From: Adhaeretor mobilis
Lineage (GTDB): Bacteria > Planctomycetota > Planctomycetia > Pirellulales > Lacipirellulaceae
Direction of reading: 5' to 3'
DNA length: 64,000 nucleotides
NCBI RefSeq assembly: GCF_007741515.1
Contig: NZ_CP036263.1
Span: forward strand, 496,001 to 560,000
Positions 52,343 through 60,836 of the stretch are shown here, one piece after another. The first letter of the stretch is position 1; every line of letters begins with the position of its first letter. The position numbers and the translations under genes were made by a program. A model generated the notes under the pieces. It had not been told where the DNA came from and ran no database searches. It saw only the letters and a list, made by a program, of their open reading frames with translations.

Positions 52343-53606
52343 ATGATGTTTCTCGATCCACCCCTGGCCCCCAAGAATGGCCACACCTTACAGGTAATCA
52401 CGATCTGCCGAGCTAGCAGCCCTGGTGAGGGCAAGCAGGATATTCGCTCGCTGGGCGATCAAGAGCAATTGCTACGGCAATGGTTGGAGGAACACTATAA
52501 AGAACCTACCGAGATTACAGTGTTCGCCGACAGTGGCAGCGGCGAACGACTAGATCGTCAGGAAACCATAGATGCCCACTCGGCTATCGAAACGGGTCGC
52601 TTCGATTTGGTTCTTGCCGAAGATTTGGGGCGGATCATGCGGCGCACGCAAGCGTTGGATTTCTGTGAAAACGCAGAGGATTACAGCACACGTGTCATCT
52701 CCCTGAATGACTCTGACGATTCAGGAAGGGAGGGCTGGCGCATGTCGGCCTTCTTCGCTGCCATGCGACACGAATTGTACAAGGCGGATACGGGAAAGAG
52801 GATTCGACGTACCCTACGCAACCGGTTTGAGAGCGGGGGCGTCGTTCAAACTGTGATCTTCGGCTACATCAAACCGCCAGGAACCGAGGATGATAGCCAG
52901 CTCCAGAAGGACCCGGAAGCGGAAACCATTTACGATGAGTGGTTTACGCGTTTGGAGAATGGTGAGACCTTCTCGGCCATCGCAGACTGGTTGAACGAGA
53001 ACGAAGTCCCAACCGGTCCGCATAGCCGTCGATCAACCTGGTTTCACACGTGGGGGCACGTCACACCCACGTATACGCTTGAACAAAGCGAAGCTCGATG
53101 AGCAGATGCTGGACCTGTTCGACAAGCTCCGCGTCCAGGACAAGAAAGTAGGCCACTGGTTCGCCCGTGTACTGCGTGAGAGGACGCGAGAACAACAACA
53201 GCAGAGCCAAGTGCAAGTCGCCGAGTTGAATCGCCAGTTGACGTTAGTACGCCACCAGCAGGACCAGCTGCTCAATCTAAGACACTTAGAAGAGATCGAC
53301 CCAAATACCTTCGCGTCGAAGGGAACAGAGCTACGCGACCGTGTGGCACGTCTCACGCTACAGGTCGAATCACTTGATCGGGGACGTTCTGAAGTGGGCG
53401 AGATTGCGGTCAAAGCGTTTGAACTTTCGCAAACGCTTAAGCAGCAATGGCTTACCGCCGACTATCGGGCGAAACGTCGATTGCTGGAAATCGTCCGTTT
53501 GAACTTCAAACTCGATGACGTAAACCTAGTCCCAGAATGGAGAAAGCCCTTCGACGTCTTGGCCGAAGGGCTTGATTCTGAAAACAGTCGGGCCGACAGG
53601 ATTTGA
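52343..53606 (+). pseudogene. Large serine recombinase, internally deleted
   Basis: The 5' part (52343-53101) encodes a resolvase domain: ITICRASSPGEGKQDIRSLGDQE with the catalytic Ser of the R-x-S motif, then LVLAEDLGRIMRR, and the start of the recombinase domain (GGVVQTVIFGYIKPPG; ADWLNENEVPTG). It then runs into out-of-frame sequence. The 3' part (53079-53606) in another frame encodes the C-terminal coiled coil (VAELNRQLTLVRHQQDQLLN; ending KRRLLEIVRLNFKLDDVNL). The zinc-ribbon and DNA-binding middle section is missing and the frame changes, so an internal deletion has inactivated it. Its last codons overlap a tRNA-Pro fragment. Confidence 0.82.
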
Positions 53607-53631
53607 ACCTGCGACCTTTTGACCCCCAGTC
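53588..53631 (-). tRNA. tRNA-Pro(GGG) 3' fragment, probable attachment-site remnant
   Basis: On the minus strand, 44 nt from the anticodon loop (CTGGGGG, anticodon GGG) through the variable loop, T arm (GCAGG-TTCAAAT-CCTGT) to the 3' acceptor strand and discriminator A. The D arm and 5' acceptor half are absent. The break lies at the anticodon stem-loop, a usual crossover point of integrating elements. An imperfect copy of its end (CAGTCG...AGGATTTGAA) is repeated at 53627-53648. It overlaps the end of the recombinase pseudogene. Confidence 0.7.
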
Positions 53632-53935
53632 GTGAAATAGGATTTGAATGCCTATTGAACACTTGTGGTTAAGCAGTAGCGTGAAGGCAGAATACTGGAC
53701 TATGCGTTTATCCGGGAGCACTTTGGCAACAATCGAGTAACAGTAGAACGGAAGGCTCTCTCACGCATATTTTCTGATGCCACAAGCATTTGCTTGCTAC
53801 GAGGGTCGATCCGCAATGTGAAAACACTAGCGATACCAAATCCGGTTGAGTCGTAGCCGCAATCAAGCGATTGCGGACTGAGCAGAATGTGGGCTCGGTT
53901 GAAGGGGGCAGCGACTGTCTTGAAAGTCAATTGTT
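53632..53935. other. Gap between tRNA-Pro fragment and IS110 transposase
   Basis: 304 bp. It carries the second imperfect CAGTCG...AGGATTTGAA repeat at its left end and an AATAGG-CATTCAAAT-CCTATT hairpin resembling a tRNA T arm (minus strand). A leftward open frame at 53700-53930 has no recognisable features. Confidence 0.35.
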
Positions 53936-54865
<930 letters not shown>

Positions 54866-55084
54866 GAGATGTTCCCTTCCTTGCAAATGCGGGCTTGCCT
54901 GGAAGTTCCAAGCAGCGGCCCAAGCGACTGTTCGGGCTACTTCTCAAAACGCCGACCGGGATCCTGCTGCCCCACGGCCTGAAGGCCCGAGGTCAAACGA
55001 TCTCGCGACCGGCGAGGCTGTCCCGCTTCGTTCGCTACGCTCACTTCGCGGAACAGCCTTAGTCTCTAATGCAGTAATATTCCC

Positions 55085-55537
55085 TTGATATTGAAAGATA
55101 CAAGGTCACTACGCCGTACAAACGATCGTTTTGAGACGACTACTTTACGCAGTGATAGTACCGAGCATCCGGTTTTCCCGTTGGCGTTTGATTCGGGGCT
55201 TATTGTAATTTGCGACTCAGGACAAGTCCTCGCGTGGATTCCAACTTCCGGTTGTTCAGCCGCACGTCGAGCTATTGGGAAGGCTTGTAGCTACGTGATG
55301 TCTAAGGCATGTGACGCTCTCGTCCACCAGTCTGTGAAACACCTTGGTGAGAGCCCCACCCACCTATCGAGTGAGCTCCGATCGCTGTGGTTTAAATCCG
55401 TAAGCCGTTGTGTGAAGGATCTGCTCGGCAAGAAAGGCATGATGGCAAGGCGACTTGGCAGAGTGCTGGAAAAAAGTTCAGACAAGGTCTGTACTGATTG
55501 TTTCCGATCGCGAGCCAGCTACATGCCAGCAGACTAG
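55085..55537 (+). CDS. Hypothetical protein at the left end of the gene cluster
   Basis: 150 codons open from a TTG (no good ribosome-binding site). The middle is protein-like (PVFPLAFDSGLIVICDSGQV; ALVHQSVKHLGESPTHLSSE), but no family is recognised. It overlaps the next ORF by 83 bp in another frame. It may be a real first gene, or together with the next ORF a frameshifted longer gene. Confidence 0.35.
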   Translation: MILKDTRSLRRTNDRFETTTLRSDSTEHPVFPLAFDSGLIVICDSGQVLAWIPTSGCSAARRAIGKACSYVMSKACDALVHQSVKHLGESPTHLSSELRSLWFKSVSRCVKDLLGKKGMMARRLGRVLEKSSDKVCTDCFRSRASYMPAD

Positions 55538-56348
55538 CGAAGGCAATTGTAGTAAACGTTCGGCACGACTACGGAAATCCTTTGCAGCCGTGCGCGATAT
55601 CGCCAAGGCTTTTCGCCAATTTACTGGCACTGATCGGCTGGTTACGAGGATTGACGGTGGAGAGGATTCCACACAAAAACTCGAACACCAGCTGAGACAT
55701 GTATCCTGGGTCGTTGTTGCCTTAACCAATGACGAAAATCTCAGCGTCACCCGAGGCGCTATACGCACCGCGCATAAGCTGGGAGTCAATGTATATATTC
55801 TGATCGCAGAGTCCCTGCTTGAAAGAGCCCATACCGACCTCGAACACTTGCAGTTCGGTGATGCTGTGGTACAGCTCAGTGCAAATTCACTTCGTAGGTT
55901 AATTGATCGTTCCAGCAGTAAGTGCACTGTAGAGGCTGTTGCATTTGCACGATCGAGGGGATACCGGAATCTAGTTGTCCTTGATGGTGAGCTAGGACCG
56001 GTTGGAGTGCTAGATGGAGCTTGGGTCTATGCACATCAGAGGGTGGAGGGCGCCGTACTGAGAACGCACGCATTTGCTGGCACAATCGTCGCCTGCCTGA
56101 CAGAAGGTTTTCAACCAGGGCCGCATGTCGTCGGACTAGCGAATGCAGCTGCGGGATTGGAAAGCCAGGGGACAAATTGGTTCGGACCGAAACCACTCAA
56201 GCAACTGGCCACTCAGCCCCTGCGGCATACTCTGCCAGCAAGAACCCTTTTAAAGAAGGTTCGCAGACGGTTTGCCCTCCATAGAGCAGCTGTGTTGAGC
56301 AGCGCCATTCTGATGGGCCTAGCGATTGCTCTAGTTGTTGTTGCTTGA
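55455..56348 (+). CDS. Degenerate PfkB/ribokinase-like protein with C-terminal membrane helix
   Basis: Up to 297 aa; the start is uncertain (TTG 55455, no ATG in the N-terminal part). Residues 80-235 follow the PfkB sugar-kinase order: WVVVALTNDEN, HKLGVNVYILIAES, GYRNLVVLDGELGPVGVLDG and HAFAGTIVACLTEG...VVGLANAAAGLESQGT. The PfkB signature normally has GAGDAF with the catalytic Asp just before FAG; here it reads VLRTHAFAG, so that Asp is replaced and kinase activity is doubtful. After residue 250 comes a basic stretch and a hydrophobic C-terminal helix (AAVLSSAILMGLAIALVVVA), which is unusual for the family. Possible sensor or pseudokinase. Confidence 0.6.
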   Translation: MAECWKKVQTRSVLIVSDREPATCQQTSEGNCSKRSARLRKSFAAVRDIAKAFRQFTGTDRLVTRIDGGEDSTQKLEHQLRHVSWVVVALTNDENLSVTRGAIRTAHKLGVNVYILIAESLLERAHTDLEHLQFGDAVVQLSANSLRRLIDRSSSKCTVEAVAFARSRGYRNLVVLDGELGPVGVLDGAWVYAHQRVEGAVLRTHAFAGTIVACLTEGFQPGPHVVGLANAAAGLESQGTNWFGPKPLKQLATQPLRHTLPARTLLKKVRRRFALHRAAVLSSAILMGLAIALVVVA

Positions 56349-56558
56349 TTCAGCGCACAGACCACAGACCCGATATGGACCGAAGTGTCGCTCATTGGCG
56401 ACAGAAGTGGAGATGAAAAATATGCAGAAGCGCACCTAAGCCACTGCCAACAAATAACTTGCGTCGCTTGGAAAATATCGGTGTGCAATTGCTCTTCATA
56501 GGTGTCGTGGCTAGTTGGCCATTAGATCGTCACTTCACCCACTCTCGAGGAGCTCAGT

Positions 56559-56789
56559 ATGCCGGAACCAACAATTACCAAGCACGCAAGAGAGCGAATG
56601 AGCCAACGCAGGATCACATTGGAGCAAATCCTTAAGGTTCTGGCTTTTGGAACTACACGTGAGACTTCAGGCAACAAAGTGACTTGTGTAGGTTGGCTGA
56701 CGAAATGCCTGAATCCTGAGCTCTCACAGGACCTTTGCGATATTCATGTCGTCCACAGCGGAAGAACAATCGTCACTGTGTATCGCTAG
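56559..56789 (+). CDS. DUF4258-type small protein
   Basis: 76 aa, GAGGAG site 8 nt before the ATG. It begins MPEPTITKHARERMSQRRIT with LEQILKVLAFG and ends VVHSGRTIVTVYR, the DUF4258 pattern (H-A-x-x-R-M-x-x-R-x-I...T-V-Y). The family has a RelE-like/colicin D-like fold in some members and is often near toxin-antitoxin genes. No classic antitoxin is adjacent; the next gene encodes a small membrane protein. Role unknown. Confidence 0.75.
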   Translation: MPEPTITKHARERMSQRRITLEQILKVLAFGTTRETSGNKVTCVGWLTKCLNPELSQDLCDIHVVHSGRTIVTVYR

Positions 56790-56828
56790 AAAGCTGATCT
56801 TAGAAAAAACTGAAACTTAAGGGCGTCA

Positions 56829-57038
56829 ATGATTTTACGAAAACTCTCCCTAGTGCTAGTGCTTATCGCTGTGTCGTTTGCCGTGCTATATCTGGCCGAA
56901 GGTTGCTCCGCAGGCCGAGCGCTAGTCCTAGCGAGCTTCATCGGGCTTATAAAGGCGTTCACAGTCGCGGCCAACGATCGCAAATGGGCGTCTATCGAAC
57001 CTTCACTAAAGACCCGAGGTTTGAGTGTGAACGAATAA
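56829..57038 (+). CDS. Tiny membrane protein
   Basis: 69 aa. Two hydrophobic helices (MILRKLSLVLVLIAVSFAVL, ALVLASFIGLIKAFTVAA) with a Cys in the loop, then a polar tail of about 20 residues. No strong ribosome-binding site. It lies 39 bp after the DUF4258 gene, so may be co-transcribed. No family recognised. Confidence 0.45.
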   Translation: MILRKLSLVLVLIAVSFAVLYLAEGCSAGRALVLASFIGLIKAFTVAANDRKWASIEPSLKTRGLSVNE

Positions 57039-57177
57039 CTAGGAGTCTAAAACTCTCAACAGCTAGGCTGCACAGTAGTGAAAACAGACACAAGCTTCGC
57101 ACGACTCTTGCAATAGCGAGTACAAGTGAGGGCTTGATTAGCGGCCTATCGCCAAACATCAGAACTAGAACAATCCT

Positions 57178-57789
57178 ATGCACGATTCCGATAGTATAAC
57201 GCACATGTTGCAATCTAGAACACACTCGCAATGGTGCCTATTTTTCGCAGGCGTCCAGGGCGCCGGAAAATCAACGGTAGCTTTGCGAACTGGTGTCGAA
57301 ATAGGTTGCCCCTATGTAGACGCTGACGACTATCACTCAGAAGCGGCGATACAACTTATGAGTGCTGGCAAGGGTGTTGACGAGTTAGGGGAACAGTATC
57401 GTGAGCAGTGGCTACAACGAGTCATAGGCGCATGTCGGACTCATCACCTAATAGGCCTGAACGTTGCCTGCGCCTGCTCGCTGCTCACCAAGTCCTTGCG
57501 AGCAGAGGCGGTTCTCAGCATCTCTGATCTGGGGGCGGAGGCAAGAGTCGTCTTTCTGGATTGCTCGAAGGACGAATTGTGCAGACGACTTACAGCACGA
57601 GACGCGAAGGGGCAACACTTCGCGAGATTGAGCATGCTCGACGGCCAGCTTGAAGCTCTAGAATTACCAATTGCTGATGAAGAGTCGAACGTAGTTGTCA
57701 TCAATGCCGACGACCGTGACCCTGCTAGAGTAGCTTGCCGAGCTTGGTTGGCAAGCTCGCAGTTGCATCCCTTCAGGGACCTGGATTGA
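57178..57789 (+). CDS. Gluconokinase-like P-loop kinase
   Basis: 203 aa. P-loop GVQGAGKST at about residues 24-32, then YVDADDYHSEAAIQLMSAGK, the gluconokinase/shikimate-kinase-type substrate segment (D-x-D-D-x-H...M-x-x-G). The lid-like part reads FLDCSKDELCRRLTARDAKG and the tail SMLDGQLEALE matches the end of gluconokinases (LLDSQ-LE). It probably phosphorylates gluconate or a related sugar acid in the cytoplasm. The extra N-terminal 18 residues are unusual. The hydrolase gene follows at 57885. Confidence 0.75.
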   Translation: MHDSDSITHMLQSRTHSQWCLFFAGVQGAGKSTVALRTGVEIGCPYVDADDYHSEAAIQLMSAGKGVDELGEQYREQWLQRVIGACRTHHLIGLNVACACSLLTKSLRAEAVLSISDLGAEARVVFLDCSKDELCRRLTARDAKGQHFARLSMLDGQLEALELPIADEESNVVVINADDRDPARVACRAWLASSQLHPFRDLD

Positions 57790-57884
57790 ACCGCTTGAAA
57801 AGATTGATTCGCTACGTCGCTCGCCAATGGAATGCGAACGCTAGTCAAGCAATGAAGATACTTGTCGCCTATCGAGAAGAGAAA

Positions 57885-58547
57885 ATGAAGAAATCAAAAC
57901 AGCGATTGAATAGTAAAGTCCTAGGCCCAGGCAGGCCTGTACATGCTGACGTGTTCAAACTCGGTCCAAGTACAGATCGAGTGGTATTACTTTTCGGTGG
58001 AAGTGGAATAAGCGAAGAAGAATATGCAGAACGTAGTGAGACGATTATTCCAGTTTTCGACAAGCTGCTTCAGCGACTACCTGAGTCGAACACTACCTTT
58101 CTCCACGCGACAGCCCCGTATGATGTGCCATTTGCTAGGTTTGAAAACGAACCTGCACAGGCAGAGGTATGGAATCAGCACGTAGTGTCGGAGCTTCTAC
58201 AGCCCTGGAAAGATCTTCCTTATTGGGCTTGTGGCTACTCGGGCGGGGCCGCATTGGCTTTAAATGGTATACACGATCGCAAGTATTGCGTAGGGGGCGC
58301 AGTCTTCGGTGCCGACCAAGTGCCACCTGACTTTACATGTCCTGCCCAATGGGCGCGGCCTCTGCTGATGTATAGAGGCAAGTTTGATCCAGTATGTCAC
58401 GATCCTCGAAATCGCGACGTCGCTTCTCGACTGAACGACCAAGGACAAGCTGAAGTGATTGATTTATCTGCCGGGCATCACCGCCTGGCCGACTACGCTT
58501 GTCACGATGGCGTGGGGCACCTTCTGACACTTGCGGCCGCTATGTAG
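57885..58547 (+). CDS. Alpha/beta hydrolase
   Basis: 220 aa from ATG 57885 (GAGAAGAGAAA upstream; ATG 57852 is an alternative). Core alpha/beta-hydrolase order: VVLLFGGSGISEEEY oxyanion-type loop, nucleophile elbow GYSGG (Ser119), YRGKFDPVCHDP (acid Asp168) and SAGHHRLADY (His198 or 199). No signal peptide. Probable esterase or lactonase; the latter would fit the neighbouring gluconokinase-like and LarA-like genes, but this is only a guess from context. Confidence 0.75.
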   Translation: MKKSKQRLNSKVLGPGRPVHADVFKLGPSTDRVVLLFGGSGISEEEYAERSETIIPVFDKLLQRLPESNTTFLHATAPYDVPFARFENEPAQAEVWNQHVVSELLQPWKDLPYWACGYSGGAALALNGIHDRKYCVGGAVFGADQVPPDFTCPAQWARPLLMYRGKFDPVCHDPRNRDVASRLNDQGQAEVIDLSAGHHRLADYACHDGVGHLLTLAAAM

Positions 58548-58636
58548 TGGTAGATACACCGAGTTTTGCCAATCACTCATCACTGACTATTGCAAACAAA
58601 ACCGCACTACACCACTTTCAACAGCGATAACCAGGA

Positions 58637-59365
58637 ATGAATACATATCAGCTGGCAGTACTGATCGACGGCGAAAATATCTCGCCGACTTGGGCAGAAG
58701 AAATCCGACGCAAGGCCGACCTCCTCGGGCAGGTCTCAATGTGCCAAGTGTTCGGTGATTTCCGCAGACCCAATACTCCGCGATGGAATTCTCTAGTAGT
58801 AGACGCTCTTGGGTTCAAATTGGTGCAGGTATCAAGGCCTTATCGAGGATCTAATTCTGCCGATGAGGCAATATTTCGAGCCGCACGAGAGATTGTCGAA
58901 CAGAGAAGAGCAGATGCTGTCTGTGTCGCTAGTGGCGACGGCGACTTTTGCAAGCTGGCGGAGGAAATGATCGCAGCGTGTATACCCTGCTACGTGATCG
59001 GAAACGAATATACGTCCCGCCGTCTGCAATCCGTCTGCACTCGGTTTTTTCGTCTTGGAGCAAACGACCCAACATCTCAAGTCGGCGAACTGTGTCAATC
59101 GCAGATTTGCTTGCTGAGAGCTGCGGTTATGCTCCATGCAAACAAGCACGGTTGGGCGAACATCCAGGCTGTAGCACGCTATTTGAAGAGTCGTTCTGCC
59201 CGTTACCGAGCCGATCGATGGGGCTTTGCAAGCATTTCAAAATTAATACGAGCCACCGGCGAGTTTGAACTCAAAGAGTTTCCGAAGAGCCGACTGCGAG
59301 CGAAGGCACACGATGCACTCAACAACCTATTCACGAATGATTATGCCTCCAATCCGCCGGATTAG
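58637..59365 (+). CDS. NYN-domain ribonuclease with C-terminal OST-HTH/LOTUS-like domain
   Basis: 242 aa. The N-terminal 150 residues form a NYN/PIN-like nuclease: VLIDGENIS (Asp11), GFKLVQVSRPYRGSNSADEA (further acidic position) and CVASGDGDFCKL (Asp101, Asp103), that is, all the metal-binding acids. After about residue 150 comes a helical domain with LLRAAVMLHANKHGWANI, VARYLKSRS, WGFASISKLIRATGEFEL, which follows the OST-HTH/LOTUS RNA-binding pattern. NYN plus LOTUS proteins cleave RNA in other organisms. The gene is followed by a second, degenerate relative, so the two may form a heteromeric RNA-targeting complex (inference). Confidence 0.8.
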   Translation: MNTYQLAVLIDGENISPTWAEEIRRKADLLGQVSMCQVFGDFRRPNTPRWNSLVVDALGFKLVQVSRPYRGSNSADEAIFRAAREIVEQRRADAVCVASGDGDFCKLAEEMIAACIPCYVIGNEYTSRRLQSVCTRFFRLGANDPTSQVGELCQSQICLLRAAVMLHANKHGWANIQAVARYLKSRSARYRADRWGFASISKLIRATGEFELKEFPKSRLRAKAHDALNNLFTNDYASNPPD

Positions 59366-59446
59366 ACCGCCCGATGCAGAGCTGACTCGGCATGTCTAGT
59401 GCCCACATACAGCTAAACACACTTGAGAGATAGGTCCACAACAGAT

Positions 59447-60163
59447 ATGCGAATAGAAACTCCACAAATCGCTTTGTTGATTGACTATCAATCACTAAAC
59501 GACGATCTTGCCGAGCAGGCCAAACACTACATCAATTTTTTCCGCGAGATGGGAACGCTCAGCATCAAAAGAGCGTACGTTGACTCGCATGGGATCCAAG
59601 ACAAGCGATTCCACTCGGTAAGTCGTGCAGCCATCGAGTTAGTGGCTTTACATTTCGAGATAGGTAGCGGCCGTGCGTCAGTGCAAGTTGCGCTGGCCGT
59701 AGATGCATTAGAGATTGCTCGGGTAAACCCTAATATTGACACCTTCATTCTCGTCGCCAAACAGGTCACACCTTATTTGTCTCTGGTTCAAAAGCTCCGC
59801 GAGCTTGGTAAGTACTGCTGCCTAGTTCAGAAGGACGATCACTGTTGGTCGCACGCAGCGGGGTACTGTGATGAGTACATCCCGATTCATCGAATTCTTC
59901 GAACTGAAAATGAAGCGGTTCCCGATAGTGTCGACAAGTTCTCACTACTAAAACGCGCGCTCCATTTGCTCGCCTTCGGGAGTCCTGTGCAGAAATCCGG
60001 CTTGAGATCCAAGATGCTGCAACTCGACCCGTCGTTTCATGAAAGCCTTTTTGGCTATCAAGCGTTCGATGAATACGTCTGGGCCGCAAAAGAAGCAGGA
60101 ATCCTCGTGATCAATCAGAGCGAAGGAGGTGAAACTATCGCCCGAGTACAACGTGACAGCTAA
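59447..60163 (+). CDS. Degenerate NYN-like protein with OST-HTH/LOTUS domain
   Basis: 238 aa from ATG 59447. The N-terminal half is NYN-like: ALLIDYQSLND (Asp13), VQVALAVDALEIARVNPNID with the second Asp, then TFILVAKQVTPYLSLVQKL where active members have SGDxDF-PLV; the acidic pair is replaced by Lys-Gln-Val-Thr (residues 105-108), so nuclease activity is doubtful. The C-terminus (LLKRALHLLAFG; SGLRSKMLQLDPSFHESLFG; FDEYVWAAKEAGILVI) is a good OST-HTH/LOTUS match. It probably pairs with, or regulates, the intact NYN protein encoded 81 bp upstream. Confidence 0.75.
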   Translation: MRIETPQIALLIDYQSLNDDLAEQAKHYINFFREMGTLSIKRAYVDSHGIQDKRFHSVSRAAIELVALHFEIGSGRASVQVALAVDALEIARVNPNIDTFILVAKQVTPYLSLVQKLRELGKYCCLVQKDDHCWSHAAGYCDEYIPIHRILRTENEAVPDSVDKFSLLKRALHLLAFGSPVQKSGLRSKMLQLDPSFHESLFGYQAFDEYVWAAKEAGILVINQSEGGETIARVQRDS

Positions 60164-60451
60164 ACATGAATTCAGACAACGAGCAGCCGTCGAAATAGCG
60201 GCGATTAGCGAAAGCCTCGCTTGCAAACGACGAAGTAACGCATGAAACAGGACCCTGATCCTGACAATTCTCAAAGTTTTGCACGGACCAAACTAGGACG
60301 GATCAAGATTGATGGACAGGTACGCAGCGACTAGCGGCGATTCAACACTTAAAGGTGCCCTTTATCCGGCGGAATTTTCACGGCGACTTTCAGTAGTAGC
60401 GAGCATTTGTAAATCCTGTGTGTCGGATGCACTGGGAAAGGAGCGGTAGTT

Positions 60452-60781
60452 TTGAGTGAGATGACCAATCAGGGACAGGGGCTAATAGTGAACTTTGTAA
60501 AACTAGAGCAGGAAGCGCTGAGTCGCTATCCTGCCGCTCGAAGGAACTGGGGCAGAGTAACCGATACAGGGGAAGGGGCGTGGCGTGTCGGATACTGCGA
60601 TGGCTCTGAAACGAGGTACTTACCGATGGTGTTTGCTCGCAAGCAAGACGCCAACTCTGCTAGAGATGCAATAGAAAAAGAGCTGGATTGGTCTGGTAGT
60701 TACAGCGAAATGGTAAAAAAGGCGCAGCGCTATGGATTGGCCAAGATACGCAAGGTCATGCTGGAAGCTTTGGCCTGGTAA
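60452..60781 (+). CDS. Hypothetical 109-aa protein
   Basis: TTG start, supported by AAAGGAG eight nt upstream; the next in-frame ATG is three codons later. Soluble, with a mixed alpha/beta first half (WGRVTDTGEGAWRVGYCDGS) and a helical, Lys/Arg-rich second half (YSEMVKKAQRYGLAKIRKVM). No family recognised. Ends 55 bp before the PcfJ-like gene on the same strand, so probably co-transcribed with it. Confidence 0.6.
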   Translation: MSEMTNQGQGLIVNFVKLEQEALSRYPAARRNWGRVTDTGEGAWRVGYCDGSETRYLPMVFARKQDANSARDAIEKELDWSGSYSEMVKKAQRYGLAKIRKVMLEALAW

Positions 60782-60836
60782 TTAATTTTGGGCAGTAAAG
60801 TACGGATCAAGTACACCACCAACAGGAGCAAGTATC

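Noticed and set aside
53588..53660. Complete tRNA-Pro gene
   Set aside because: Only the anticodon loop through 3' end is present; the D arm and 5' acceptor strand are missing.
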